Origin: Chloroflexota bacterium
GTDB lineage: Bacteria > Chloroflexota > Dehalococcoidia > Bin125
Assembly: GCA_026707335.1 (NCBI GenBank)
Contig: JAPOXB010000218.1
Location: 1 to 5,442, forward strand
Direction of reading: 5' to 3'
DNA: 5,442 nucleotides
Both the position numbers and the translations under genes were made by a program. This document shows positions 1-5,442 of this stretch, one piece after another. Under the pieces are notes generated by a model, which ran no database searches, had not been told where the DNA came from, and saw only the letters and a list, made by a program, of their open reading frames with translations. How positions within the stretch are numbered: position 1 is the first letter of the stretch; the number at the start of each line of letters is the position of its first letter.

Positions 1-2528
1 GGGCGGGCGCGCCGGCGCTGTTCGACGCGAACCTGCTGTGCGTCGCGCTGTGCGGCGCCGATGCGGCCTACGGGTCGCTGGGCGCGGCGGAGAACCACTA
101 CGCGGGCTGGCGCTCGGTCGAGCCGTTCGCGGAGGAGGACTTCGAGCGCCGCCTGGGCACGCCGCCCGAGGGGCAGGCGCGGCTCATCGCGGGGCTGCTC
201 AACCCGGTCGTGCTGCTGGACGTCCTGCGCGACTTCGTCGTCTTCGAGCACGACCGCGGGCGGCTGGTCAAGAAGCTGCCGCGCTATCAGCAGTACCGGG
301 CGGTGCGCCACGCCGTCGCGCGCATCCTGGCCGGCCGGGCGCCGGCCGAGCGGGGCGGCGTGGTGTGGCACACGCAGGGCTCGGGCAAGTCGCTGACGAT
401 GCTCTGGCTGGCGACGCAGCTGCGGCGCTCGCCGGGCCTGCGCAACCCCACGATCGTCGTGGTGACGGACCGCACGCAACTCGACCGTCAGATCACGCGC
501 ACGTTCCGCGCGGCGGCGGCGCTTGAGCCCGAGCGCGCCCGCGACACGAAGCAGCTGCGCGCGCTGCTGGGCACGAACAACGGCCGCACGATCATGACCA
601 CCATCCAGAAGTTCGAGGAGGTGCTCGACGCGCCGGCGCGGACGCCGGAGCCCCTCAACGCCGCCGACAACGTGGTCGTGATGGTCGACGAGGCGCACCG
701 CACGCAGTACGGCCGGCTGGCGGCGAAGATGCGCGCCGCGCTGCCCAACGCCACGTTCGTCGGCTTCACCGGCACGCCGATCGATGACGGCTTCCGGCGC
801 ACGACGCTGGGGGTCTTCGGGGAGTTGATCGACGCCTACACGATCCCGCAGTCGGTCGCCGACGGGGCGACGGTGCCCATCCACTACGAGGCGCGGCTGC
901 CGGAGCTGCACGTCGAGGGGCCCGAGACGCTCGACCGGCTGTTCGAGGCGCTGTTCGCGGACGAGACCGAGGAGACGCGGGCGGAGGCCCGGCGCCGCTA
1001 CGCCAACAAGGAGCGGATCGCCGAGGCGGCGAAGCGGATCGAGCAGATCGCGCTCGACATCGCGGAGCACTACAAGGGGAAGGTGCGGCCCAACGGCTTC
1101 AAGGCGCAGGTCGTGACGCCGAGCCGGGCGGCGGCGCTGCGCTACGCGGAGCACCTGAGGGACTTCGGGCTGGCGGCCTACCCGATCATCACGACGAGCC
1201 ACAACGACGGCCCCGAGTTCGACGCGGCCCGCGACCTGAACGAGCCGGAGATCGTGGCGGACTTCGTCGAGCCGGGCGGCGCGCCCGAGGTGCTGGTCGT
1301 GGTCGACAAGCTGATCACGGGCTTCGACGCGCCGGTCGAGCAGGTGCTCTACCTCGACCGCTCGATCCGCGACCACACGCTGCTGCAGGCGATCGCACGG
1401 GTCAACCGGCCGTTCACGCACACGGCGGACGGCGTGACGACGGAGAAGACGTTCGGCTTGGTGGTGGACTACCACGGCGTGTCGCGGGAGTTGGAGAGCG
1501 CGCTGGCCATCTTCGCGCGCGGCGACGTCGCGGAGGCGCTGACCGAGCTGCCGGAGGATCCCGGCCCCGTCATCCAGGCCGCCGCCGACGCGGCGGAGTC
1601 GTACTTCCACGGCCTCGACCTGGGCGACGCCCCGACGTGCGCGGGGCGCTTCGCCGCCGACGCCGGCACGGACGGCGACTTCAAGCGGGACGCCTACGAG
1701 CGCTTCGACCGCGACTACCGCGATTTCGCCACGCTGATGGACCGCTTCCTGCCCGACCCGGCGGCGCTGGCCTACCTCGACCGGCTGCGCCGGCTGACCG
1801 TGATCCGGTCGTACGTCCGGGCCCAGTTCCTGCGGGAGGATGCGTCGGTCGATTGGACGGCCATCGGGGCGAAGGTGAAGCAGTTGCTCGACTCGCGCAT
1901 CGACGCGCAGGTGCGCGCCCTGATGGCGCCCGTCTCGATCCTCGACCAGGACTTCGAGGGCAAGATCGCGTCGCTGCCGCACGACGAGGCGCGGGCGTCG
2001 CTGATGGAGCACGCGCTGCGGGCGCAGATCAAGGAGCGGGTGGGGGAGAACCCGGCGTTCTACGAGCGGCTGTCGGAGGCGCTGGAGCGGATCATCCGGG
2101 AGTGGCGCGCCAAGGTGATCGATGCGGCGGAGAGCGGCCGGCGGATGGCGGCGCTGGGGAACGAGATCCGCCGGGAGGAGGCGATCGCGAAGGAGCACGG
2201 ACTGACGCCGGTCTCCTTCGCCGTCTACGGGCTCCTCGCCGGGAAGGTCGCCAACGACGCGGGCGGCGGGGGCGCGCGCCACGTCGCCGAGGAGAGCGGG
2301 ATCTACGTCACCCCGCTCGATGGGGCGCTGAAGGAAGCCGCCAAGGACATCGATGCGATCTTCGACCGGCACCGCTCGATCATCGACTGGCAGGAGAACC
2401 TCGACGTCCAGCGCGAGATGCGGCGCGACATCAAGCGGCTGCTGCGCGACGTCGACCGCCACGGGGAGGACGAGCTGGACGAGGTCGCCGGGCGGGTCAT
2501 CGAGGTGGCGAGGCTGCGGCTCAGATGA
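1..2528 (+). CDS. hsdR: Type I restriction enzyme R (motor/nuclease) subunit, N-terminus cut by window
   Basis: The frame is open from base 3 to the TGA at 2526-2528, giving 841 residues without a start; the family is usually about 1000 residues or more, so roughly the first 200, which hold the PD-(D/E)xK nuclease, lie off the left edge. HsdR joins HsdM and HsdS, pumps DNA with ATP and cuts unmethylated DNA. The superfamily 2 translocase motifs are all visible (numbering from base 3): Walker A GSGKS at 126-130 (bases 378-392), motif Ia TDRTQLD near 156, DEAH box at 229-232 (687-698), motif III TGTP at 256-259, motif IV VVTPSR near 370, motif V TGFDAP at 439-444 and motif VI QAIARVNR at 462-469 (1386-1409). 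The C-terminal part is helical and charged, like the HsdR C-terminal (DUF3387-type) domain that contacts the methylase core. The visible part has no frameshift or lost motif, so the motor looks functional. hsdM and hsdS are not in the window and are expected upstream. Confidence 0.96.
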   Translation, partial: AGAPALFDANLLCVALCGADAAYGSLGAAENHYAGWRSVEPFAEEDFERRLGTPPEGQARLIAGLLNPVVLLDVLRDFVVFEHDRGRLVKKLPRYQQYRAVRHAVARILAGRAPAERGGVVWHTQGSGKSLTMLWLATQLRRSPGLRNPTIVVVTDRTQLDRQITRTFRAAAALEPERARDTKQLRALLGTNNGRTIMTTIQKFEEVLDAPARTPEPLNAADNVVVMVDEAHRTQYGRLAAKMRAALPNATFVGFTGTPIDDGFRRTTLGVFGELIDAYTIPQSVADGATVPIHYEARLPELHVEGPETLDRLFEALFADETEETRAEARRRYANKERIAEAAKRIEQIALDIAEHYKGKVRPNGFKAQVVTPSRAAALRYAEHLRDFGLAAYPIITTSHNDGPEFDAARDLNEPEIVADFVEPGGAPEVLVVVDKLITGFDAPVEQVLYLDRSIRDHTLLQAIARVNRPFTHTADGVTTEKTFGLVVDYHGVSRELESALAIFARGDVAEALTELPEDPGPVIQAAADAAESYFHGLDLGDAPTCAGRFAADAGTDGDFKRDAYERFDRDYRDFATLMDRFLPDPAALAYLDRLRRLTVIRSYVRAQFLREDASVDWTAIGAKVKQLLDSRIDAQVRALMAPVSILDQDFEGKIASLPHDEARASLMEHALRAQIKERVGENPAFYERLSEALERIIREWRAKVIDAAESGRRMAALGNEIRREEAIAKEHGLTPVSFAVYGLLAGKVANDAGGGGARHVAEESGIYVTPLDGALKEAAKDIDAIFDRHRSIIDWQENLDVQREMRRDIKRLLRDVDRHGEDELDEVAGRVIEVARLRLR

Positions 2529-3256
2529 GCGAGCGGGGGACGATCGGCTTCGGCGATAGCCGCATCCACTATCAGGTCGTCCGCAGCCGCAAGCGGCGCA
2601 AGACGATCGAGGTCACGGTGGACCAGCCGGGCTCGGTGCGAGTGGCCGCCCCGGCCGACACCCCCGCGGCGCAGATCGAGGCCACGGTGCGCCGGCGCGC
2701 GGGCTGGATCATCCGCCACGACGGCGCGGCCGCCTCGGCGCCGCCGCCGCGGCGTTTCGTGAGTGGGGAGTCGCTGCCGTACCTGGGGCGGTCGGTGCCG
2801 CTCACCGTGCGTCGCGGTGATGCCGACCGCGTGTCGGTGCATTTCCACCACTGGCAGTTCGATGTCGACGTCCCGCGGGCGCTCGAAGGGGAGGAGCGCA
2901 GCGCGGCCGTGCGGTCGGCCTTCGAGGCGTGGTACCGCGAACGGGCCGCAGCGAAGCTCCCGCCTCGTGTCGAGCGGATGGCGGGGCTGATGGGAGTGCG
3001 GCCGTCCGCGGTCCTCATCCGCGACCAGCGCCGCCGCTGGGGCAGTTGCGCGCCCGACGGCACGCTGCGCTTCAACTGGCGCGCGATCATGGCGCCGCCG
3101 GCGATCGTGGACTACATCGTGGCGCACGAACTCGCGCACCTGCGGGTGCGGGCGCACGACGCGGCGTACTGGAGCCTCGTGGGGCAGGCGATCCCCGACT
3201 ACAACCTGCGCCGGCGGCGGCTGCGCGAGTTGGGCGCCACGTTGGACATCGGCTAG
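2525..3256 (+). CDS. SprT/YgjP-like (DUF45, M48-type) zinc metallopeptidase
   Basis: A 243-residue protein, the usual length for the YgjP/DUF45 family. The N-terminal half is a beta-rich region with the typical opening (SRKRRKTIEVTVD, near residues 19-31). The C-terminal half carries the family signature: RRRWGSC ending at Cys175, then the zinc site HELAH at 201-205 (bases 3125-3139), with His201 and His205 as ligands and Glu202 as catalytic base, and a likely third ligand His211 in the RAHDAAYW segment. No signal peptide or membrane segment is seen, so it should be cytoplasmic. The ATG overlaps the hsdR stop (ATGA, 2525-2528); no well-spaced ribosome binding site precedes it (nearest GAGG at 2510-2513), which points to translational coupling with hsdR. 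Genes of this family are known neighbours of Type I restriction genes, but their substrate is not established. A role in processing or controlling the restriction complex is inference only. Confidence 0.9.
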   Translation: MSERGTIGFGDSRIHYQVVRSRKRRKTIEVTVDQPGSVRVAAPADTPAAQIEATVRRRAGWIIRHDGAAASAPPPRRFVSGESLPYLGRSVPLTVRRGDADRVSVHFHHWQFDVDVPRALEGEERSAAVRSAFEAWYRERAAAKLPPRVERMAGLMGVRPSAVLIRDQRRRWGSCAPDGTLRFNWRAIMAPPAIVDYIVAHELAHLRVRAHDAAYWSLVGQAIPDYNLRRRRLRELGATLDIG

Positions 3257-3264
3257 GGGGAGGC

Positions 3265-3286
3265 GGGGGTCGGAGCGACGACCCCC
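3265..3286 (+). terminator. Candidate terminator hairpin after the hsdR-metallopeptidase operon
   Basis: GGGGGTCG (3265-3272) pairs perfectly with CGACCCCC (3279-3286) around a six-base loop, GAGCGA. It begins 9 bases after the metallopeptidase stop codon. There is no T-tract after it, so it is not a classic intrinsic terminator; high-GC bacteria often use such U-poor hairpins, and it could equally protect the mRNA 3' end. Confidence 0.6.
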
Positions 3287-3348
3287 AGCCGGGACTATCC
3301 CCACTTGACTTCCCGCAGCCGCTTCTCGGTCACGGCCGGCCGTCAGGG

Positions 3349-3375
3349 GCGCGGGTTCGAATCCCGTCTCCCGCG
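3349..3375 (+). other. tRNA 3'-end fragment (T arm and 3' acceptor strand, Gly-like); candidate attachment-site scar
   Basis: Bases 3351-3367 form a canonical T arm: stem GCGGG (3351-3355), seven-base loop TTCGAAT (3356-3362), stem CCCGT (3363-3367), five pairs with one G-U. It is directly followed by CTCCCGC (3368-3374), the right length for a 3' acceptor strand, which would need a GCGGGAG-type 5' partner as in bacterial glycine tRNA (from memory). No D arm or anticodon arm can be folded at the proper distance upstream, and no CCA follows, so this is not a working tRNA gene. A lone tRNA 3' end is what tyrosine-recombinase islands leave at their distal end. In this orientation the element would lie to the left (the hsdR side) and the chromosome to the right. 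That reading is inference; a chance T-arm-like match is possible. Confidence 0.55.
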
Positions 3376-3379
3376 CTCG

Positions 3380-3395
3380 CCGGGCCGACGCCCGG
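3380..3395 (-). terminator. Small GC hairpin, possible terminator of the minus-strand operon
   Basis: CCGGGC (3380-3385) pairs with GCCCGG (3390-3395) around a four-base loop. It lies 31 bases past the stop codon of the VOC gene and so between two convergent transcription units. There is no T-tract on either strand. Being symmetrical, it could also have served the tRNA whose 3' end lies just to its left. The evidence is only the fold and the position. Confidence 0.3.
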
Positions 3396-3426
3396 TCAGC
3401 GTGGCAACGGCACGGCGCCGCGACTG

Positions 3427-3882
3427 CTACTCCGATGCGTCCGACTCGGACGCCTGCTCGGCCATCTTCTTGTAGTTGTCGTACACGAACGACGGGAAGA
3501 TGACGAGCATGTTGCCGTCCGGGTCCTCGATCCAGCAGGCCGGATTCGACGGGTGCGCCCGGTGGATTTCGATGCCCTTGCTGGTGAGGTACTCCACCGC
3601 CGCGTCGAAGTCCTCGGCCTCGATGCACATGTTGCGCAGGCCCGGCCGGAACGGCGGCCCGTTGTAGGTGGGATCGGCCTCGTCCGACTGGATCGAGAAC
3701 ATCTCGATCACCGCGCCGTCGCCGAGGGTGAGATTGGCCAGCCCAGCCACCTGCGACGATCCCCCACCGGGCTTGGCGTCCCATCGCTCGCGCACCTCGA
3801 AGCCCAGGACCCCGACGTAGAAGTCGAGGAACCGCTCGGCATCCGCCGTTCCGACGCCGATGTGGTCAAGCCGCTTGAACAT
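3427..3882 (-). CDS. VOC-family (glyoxalase/dioxygenase fold) protein
   Basis: A 151-residue protein with the two beta-alpha-beta-beta-beta modules of the vicinal oxygen chelate fold: module 1 about residues 3-64 (LDHIGVGTADAERFLDFYVGVLGF is typical), module 2 about 81-130, ending in WIEDPDGNMLVIF. VOC enzymes bind a divalent metal through one ligand near each of four strand positions. His7 and Glu60 are present, but the positions that usually hold His and Glu in module 2 are Asn84 and Val127, so standard glyoxalase I chemistry is doubtful. An epimerase, lyase, binding or resistance role is possible; the substrate cannot be told. The start at 3882 is supported by AGAGGTG (3887-3893), with GAGG six bases from the ATG. 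The last ~15 residues are acidic and probably disordered. It follows the aldo/keto reductase gene after 50 bases, probably in the same operon. Confidence 0.9.
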   Translation of the reverse strand: MFKRLDHIGVGTADAERFLDFYVGVLGFEVRERWDAKPGGGSSQVAGLANLTLGDGAVIEMFSIQSDEADPTYNGPPFRPGLRNMCIEAEDFDAAVEYLTSKGIEIHRAHPSNPACWIEDPDGNMLVIFPSFVYDNYKKMAEQASESDASE

Positions 3883-3932
3883 CACGCACCTCTTTCGTGT
3901 CTGCGTTCCCTGCCGTGCTCTCCTGCGCCGGT

Positions 3933-4973
3933 CTATGGCGACAGCGCTGCAACGGTCTGATGAATGTCGGGCGGCAGCGGCCCGGCCTGCGCCGCCACGA
4001 CGCTCTCCTCGAGTTCCTCGGGCGTGGACGCGCCGACGAGGATGGTCGCCACGTCGCGGTCCGCGAGCAGGAAGCGCACCGTCAACGCCGCGATCGAGAT
4101 CCCCGTCGTCTTGGCCAGCTGGATGAGGCGCGCGTCCGCGAATGCCGATCCGACCTGAGAGAGGGCGCCCGCGCGGCCGAGTTGAAACGGCGAGGCTTCG
4201 CCCGGCGCGGCCGGACCCGCGCCGCGGAAGATGCCCCCCACGACGTAGGCGATCCCCTGCGCCCGGACGACCGGCGCCACGATCCGCGGGGAGCGACGGT
4301 CGAGGAGCGTGTACTCGCCGGCCGACAGGCACATGTCCAGCGCGACGCGGTTCAGGACGTGCGCGAAGATCGTCGACTCGTCGCCGCTGAGGCCGATGTA
4401 GCGGCACGTCCCCTGCGCCTTCGCTTCGCGCAGCGTCTGCACGAGGGGGGTGTTCCCGAAGTCGATCTCCGCATCGAGGTCGAGGAGCTGGCCATCGTCC
4501 CGCGGGTCGGTTTCAGGGATCCAGGCCCTCGCCGCCTGAATGCTGTGCCCCAGCAGGACGTCGACCCGGTCGCGGCGCAGCGCCCGCAGGTTGTCCTGGA
4601 GTTGGGCGCGGCAGTCGTCCAGCGTGCGCCAACCGAGCGGCCGCGTCCCATTCGGGGCGCGGCTGATCGCGTGGCGCACCTCCGTCGTGTAGTTCACGAG
4701 CTTGGTCGCGAGGAGATGCGGTCTGCTGGTCCCCTCGAGCCCCTCGCCCATGATCAGCTGCGACATCCCCCGCTCGGACCAACGGCCGGCCTCGTCCGCC
4801 CGGCCGTAGGCGGGAGAGGTGTCGAAGTAGTTGACGCCCAGGTCGAGCGCGTGCTTGACGGTCGCCAGGCCGAGTTCGTAGGAGTGCTTGTACAGGGCGG
4901 CGCCGCCCAGACCGATCACGGTCACGCGCTCACCGGTCCGGCCGAAGGGGCGCTGTTCCAGTGGACTGGACAT
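3933..4973 (-). CDS. Aldo/keto reductase, NAD(P)H-dependent
   Basis: A 346-residue (alpha/beta)8-barrel oxidoreductase, complete and slightly longer than the family's usual 310-330. Such enzymes interconvert carbonyls and alcohols with NAD(P)H in the cytoplasm. The full catalytic tetrad is visible: Asp51 and Tyr56 in NYFDTSPAYG, Lys91 in LLATKLV, His143 in LLGHS. The N-terminal LGRTG-like start (FGRTGERVTVIGLGGAAL) and the C-terminal nucleotide-binding segment (ATILVGASTPEELEESV, about 309-325) are typical. The general layout recalls the D-threo-aldose/L-galactose 1-dehydrogenase type, so a sugar or sugar lactone substrate is likely but not proven. The ATG at 4973 is chosen because AGGAG (4980-4984) sits six bases upstream; that site overlaps the stop codon of the preceding SDR fragment, implying coupled translation. 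The insertion sequence upstream may have removed its native promoter. Confidence 0.94.
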   Translation of the reverse strand: MSSPLEQRPFGRTGERVTVIGLGGAALYKHSYELGLATVKHALDLGVNYFDTSPAYGRADEAGRWSERGMSQLIMGEGLEGTSRPHLLATKLVNYTTEVRHAISRAPNGTRPLGWRTLDDCRAQLQDNLRALRRDRVDVLLGHSIQAARAWIPETDPRDDGQLLDLDAEIDFGNTPLVQTLREAKAQGTCRYIGLSGDESTIFAHVLNRVALDMCLSAGEYTLLDRRSPRIVAPVVRAQGIAYVVGGIFRGAGPAAPGEASPFQLGRAGALSQVGSAFADARLIQLAKTTGISIAALTVRFLLADRDVATILVGASTPEELEESVVAAQAGPLPPDIHQTVAALSP

Positions 4974-4979
4974 TCGCGG

Positions 4980-4985
4980 CTCCTA
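4980..4985 (-). promoter_or_regulatory. Ribosome binding site of the reductase gene overlapping the SDR stop codon
   Basis: Read on the minus strand, the TAG stop of the SDR fragment (4983-4985) runs straight into the AGGAG (4980-4984) of the aldo/keto reductase gene, six bases before its ATG. Ribosomes ending the SDR would stop on this site, a standard arrangement for translational coupling and good evidence that the two genes formed one operon. Confidence 0.75.
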
Positions 4986-5162
4986 CTCCCCGGAGATCAC
5001 CCGCTGCATCGCGGCGCCGCGTTCCGCCTGCTGCTTCGCGCCGCGGCCGAGCGTGATCCCGGTGTCGACGACGAGGTTCTCCCCGGTCGTGTGGGGGCTC
5101 TCGTCGGACGCCAGATAGACCGCCGCGTAGGCGATGTCGTCGGGCGTGCCGGCCCGCTTGAG
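4983..5162 (-). pseudogene. Short-chain dehydrogenase/reductase, C-terminal fragment cut by an insertion sequence
   Basis: The last 59 residues of a classical SDR remain: KRAGTPDDIAYAAVYLASDES, then TTGENLVVDTG, which match the family's C-terminal PEDIA...FLASDES...TGQ...VDGG signature, followed by an unusually polar ~25-residue tail ending VISGE. The Rossmann cofactor motif (TGxxxGxG) and the YxxxK active site belong to the missing ~190-200 upstream residues. Homology stops at about base 5162, exactly where the IS5-type terminal sequence begins, so the gene is interrupted by insertion and its front part should lie beyond the element, off the right edge. An open frame does continue to an ATG at 5237 inside the element, but those ~25 residues are not SDR-like and the resulting 84-residue hybrid cannot be an enzyme. 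SDRs oxidise or reduce alcohols and carbonyls, matching the neighbouring reductase. Confidence 0.85.
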
Positions 5163-5442
5163 GAGACCTGCGCGTAAATCGGTGGATGTGGGATCATGGG
5201 AGCGGCCGAGGGTCGTGCAAGGGGGATGGCCATGCATCGCGAGTCCGGTGGCGAGACGTTCCTGGAGGCCCTGGCGCCGGAGCGGTTGGGGCGCAACGCG
5301 CAGTTGGAGCGGATCGCGGCGCAGGTCGACTGGGCGCCGCTGGCGGCGATCGTCTCGGTGATCTACGACGCGCCGCGGGGGCGGCCCGCCTATCCGCCGC
5401 TGCTGATGGTCAAGGCGTTGCTCTTGCGCGAGTGGTACGACC
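5163..5442 (+). mobile_element. IS5-family insertion sequence, left end (continues off the window)
   Basis: The element is recognised from its transposase and from the terminal bases GAGACCTGCGCGTAAATC starting at 5163, which resemble the GAGACCTTTGC-type ends common in IS5-family elements (from memory). The boundary coincides with the point where SDR homology stops, so it is probably right within a few bases. The right inverted repeat and the target duplication are outside the window, so neither the family subgroup nor the exact ends can be confirmed. The 60-odd bases between the end and the transposase start hold no clear promoter. Confidence 0.75.
5232..5442 (+). CDS. IS5-family transposase, N-terminal part (cut by window end)
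   Basis: An open frame runs to the end of the window, about 70 codons. It has the N-terminal domain of IS5-type DDE transposases (InsH N-terminal/DUF772): ETFLEAL, then LERIAAQVDWAPLAAIVSVIY, then GRPAYPPLLMVKALLLREWYD, the last being the most recognisable family block. This domain probably binds the terminal repeats; the DDE catalytic core lies beyond the right edge, so activity cannot be judged. Several in-frame starts exist: ATG at 5196, 5226 and 5232. I chose 5232 because AAGGGGG (5219-5225) is six bases from it, whereas it touches the 5226 codon. There is no stop or frameshift in the visible part. Confidence 0.88.
   Translation, partial: MHRESGGETFLEALAPERLGRNAQLERIAAQVDWAPLAAIVSVIYDAPRGRPAYPPLLMVKALLLREWYD

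Noticed and set aside
3305..3340. Possible promoter with a TTGACT -35-like box after the metallopeptidase
   Set aside because: No -10-like sequence occurs 16-19 bases downstream and no plus-strand gene follows.
3263..3374. Complete tRNA gene, because GCGGGGG at 3263-3269 could pair with CTCCCGC at 3368-3374
   Set aside because: The span is 112 bases, no D arm or anticodon arm folds inside it, and the 5' bases are already used by the perfect 3265-3286 hairpin. The pairing is a by-product of G/C runs.
2303..3784. 493-codon open frame on the minus strand across the hsdR end, the metallopeptidase and the VOC gene
   Set aside because: It is antisense to two clear genes and out of frame with the third, its translation is rich in Arg, Gly and Pro with no recognisable domain, and such long shadow frames are normal at this GC content.
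3427..4407. 326-codon minus-strand frame that extends the VOC gene upstream
   Set aside because: The VOC fold begins at Met 3882 with a good ribosome binding site; everything upstream is Arg/Gly/Pro-rich shadow of the aldo/keto reductase gene.
3897..5177. 426-codon open frame on the plus strand opposite the aldo/keto reductase
   Set aside because: It is the complement shadow of a gene with a full catalytic tetrad; its product is low-complexity Arg/Ala/Gly sequence without a family signature.
5158..5186. Promoter formed at the insertion boundary (TTGAGG with TAAATC nearby)
   Set aside because: The spacing between the two boxes is far too short, and no alternative -10 sits at the right distance.

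Overview
This is a very GC-rich window with dense coding. Codons strongly prefer G or C in third position and ribosome binding sites are of the ordinary Shine-Dalgarno type. That suggests a high-GC bacterium such as an actinobacterium, a Chloroflexi/Thermomicrobia-like lineage or an environmental relative. Nothing in the window fixes the taxon.

Left half (1-3256, + strand): the 3' part of hsdR, the motor/restriction subunit of a Type I restriction-modification system. Its N-terminal nuclease region lies off the left edge. It is followed, with a 4-base ATGA overlap, by a SprT/YgjP-like (DUF45) zinc metallopeptidase. The two were probably translated from one mRNA, with hsdM and hsdS expected upstream.

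Junction (3257-3426): a strong 8-bp hairpin right after the metallopeptidase, then a piece that looks like the 3' end of a tRNA (T arm plus the 3' acceptor strand, best match to glycine tRNA from memory) with no 5' half, then a second small GC hairpin. A lone tRNA 3' end at the edge of a defence cassette is what the distal attachment site of an integrated genomic island looks like. The restriction genes would then be island cargo and the metabolic genes to the right resident chromosome.

Right half (3427-5162, - strand): three oxidoreductase/small-molecule genes read right to left: a short-chain dehydrogenase (SDR, only its C-terminal tail), a complete aldo/keto reductase with its catalytic tetrad, and a VOC/glyoxalase-fold protein that has lost two of the four usual metal ligands. 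The SDR stop codon overlaps the ribosome binding site of the reductase gene, so these look like one operon, probably for sugar or carbonyl-compound catabolism.

Right edge (about 5163-5442): the left end of an IS5-family insertion sequence and the first ~70 codons of its transposase, on the + strand. It has cut the SDR gene, separating the fragment and the downstream genes from their original promoter. No completely new system is evident. The most interesting points are the tRNA-derived scar, the coupled hsdR-metallopeptidase pair and the IS-broken operon.
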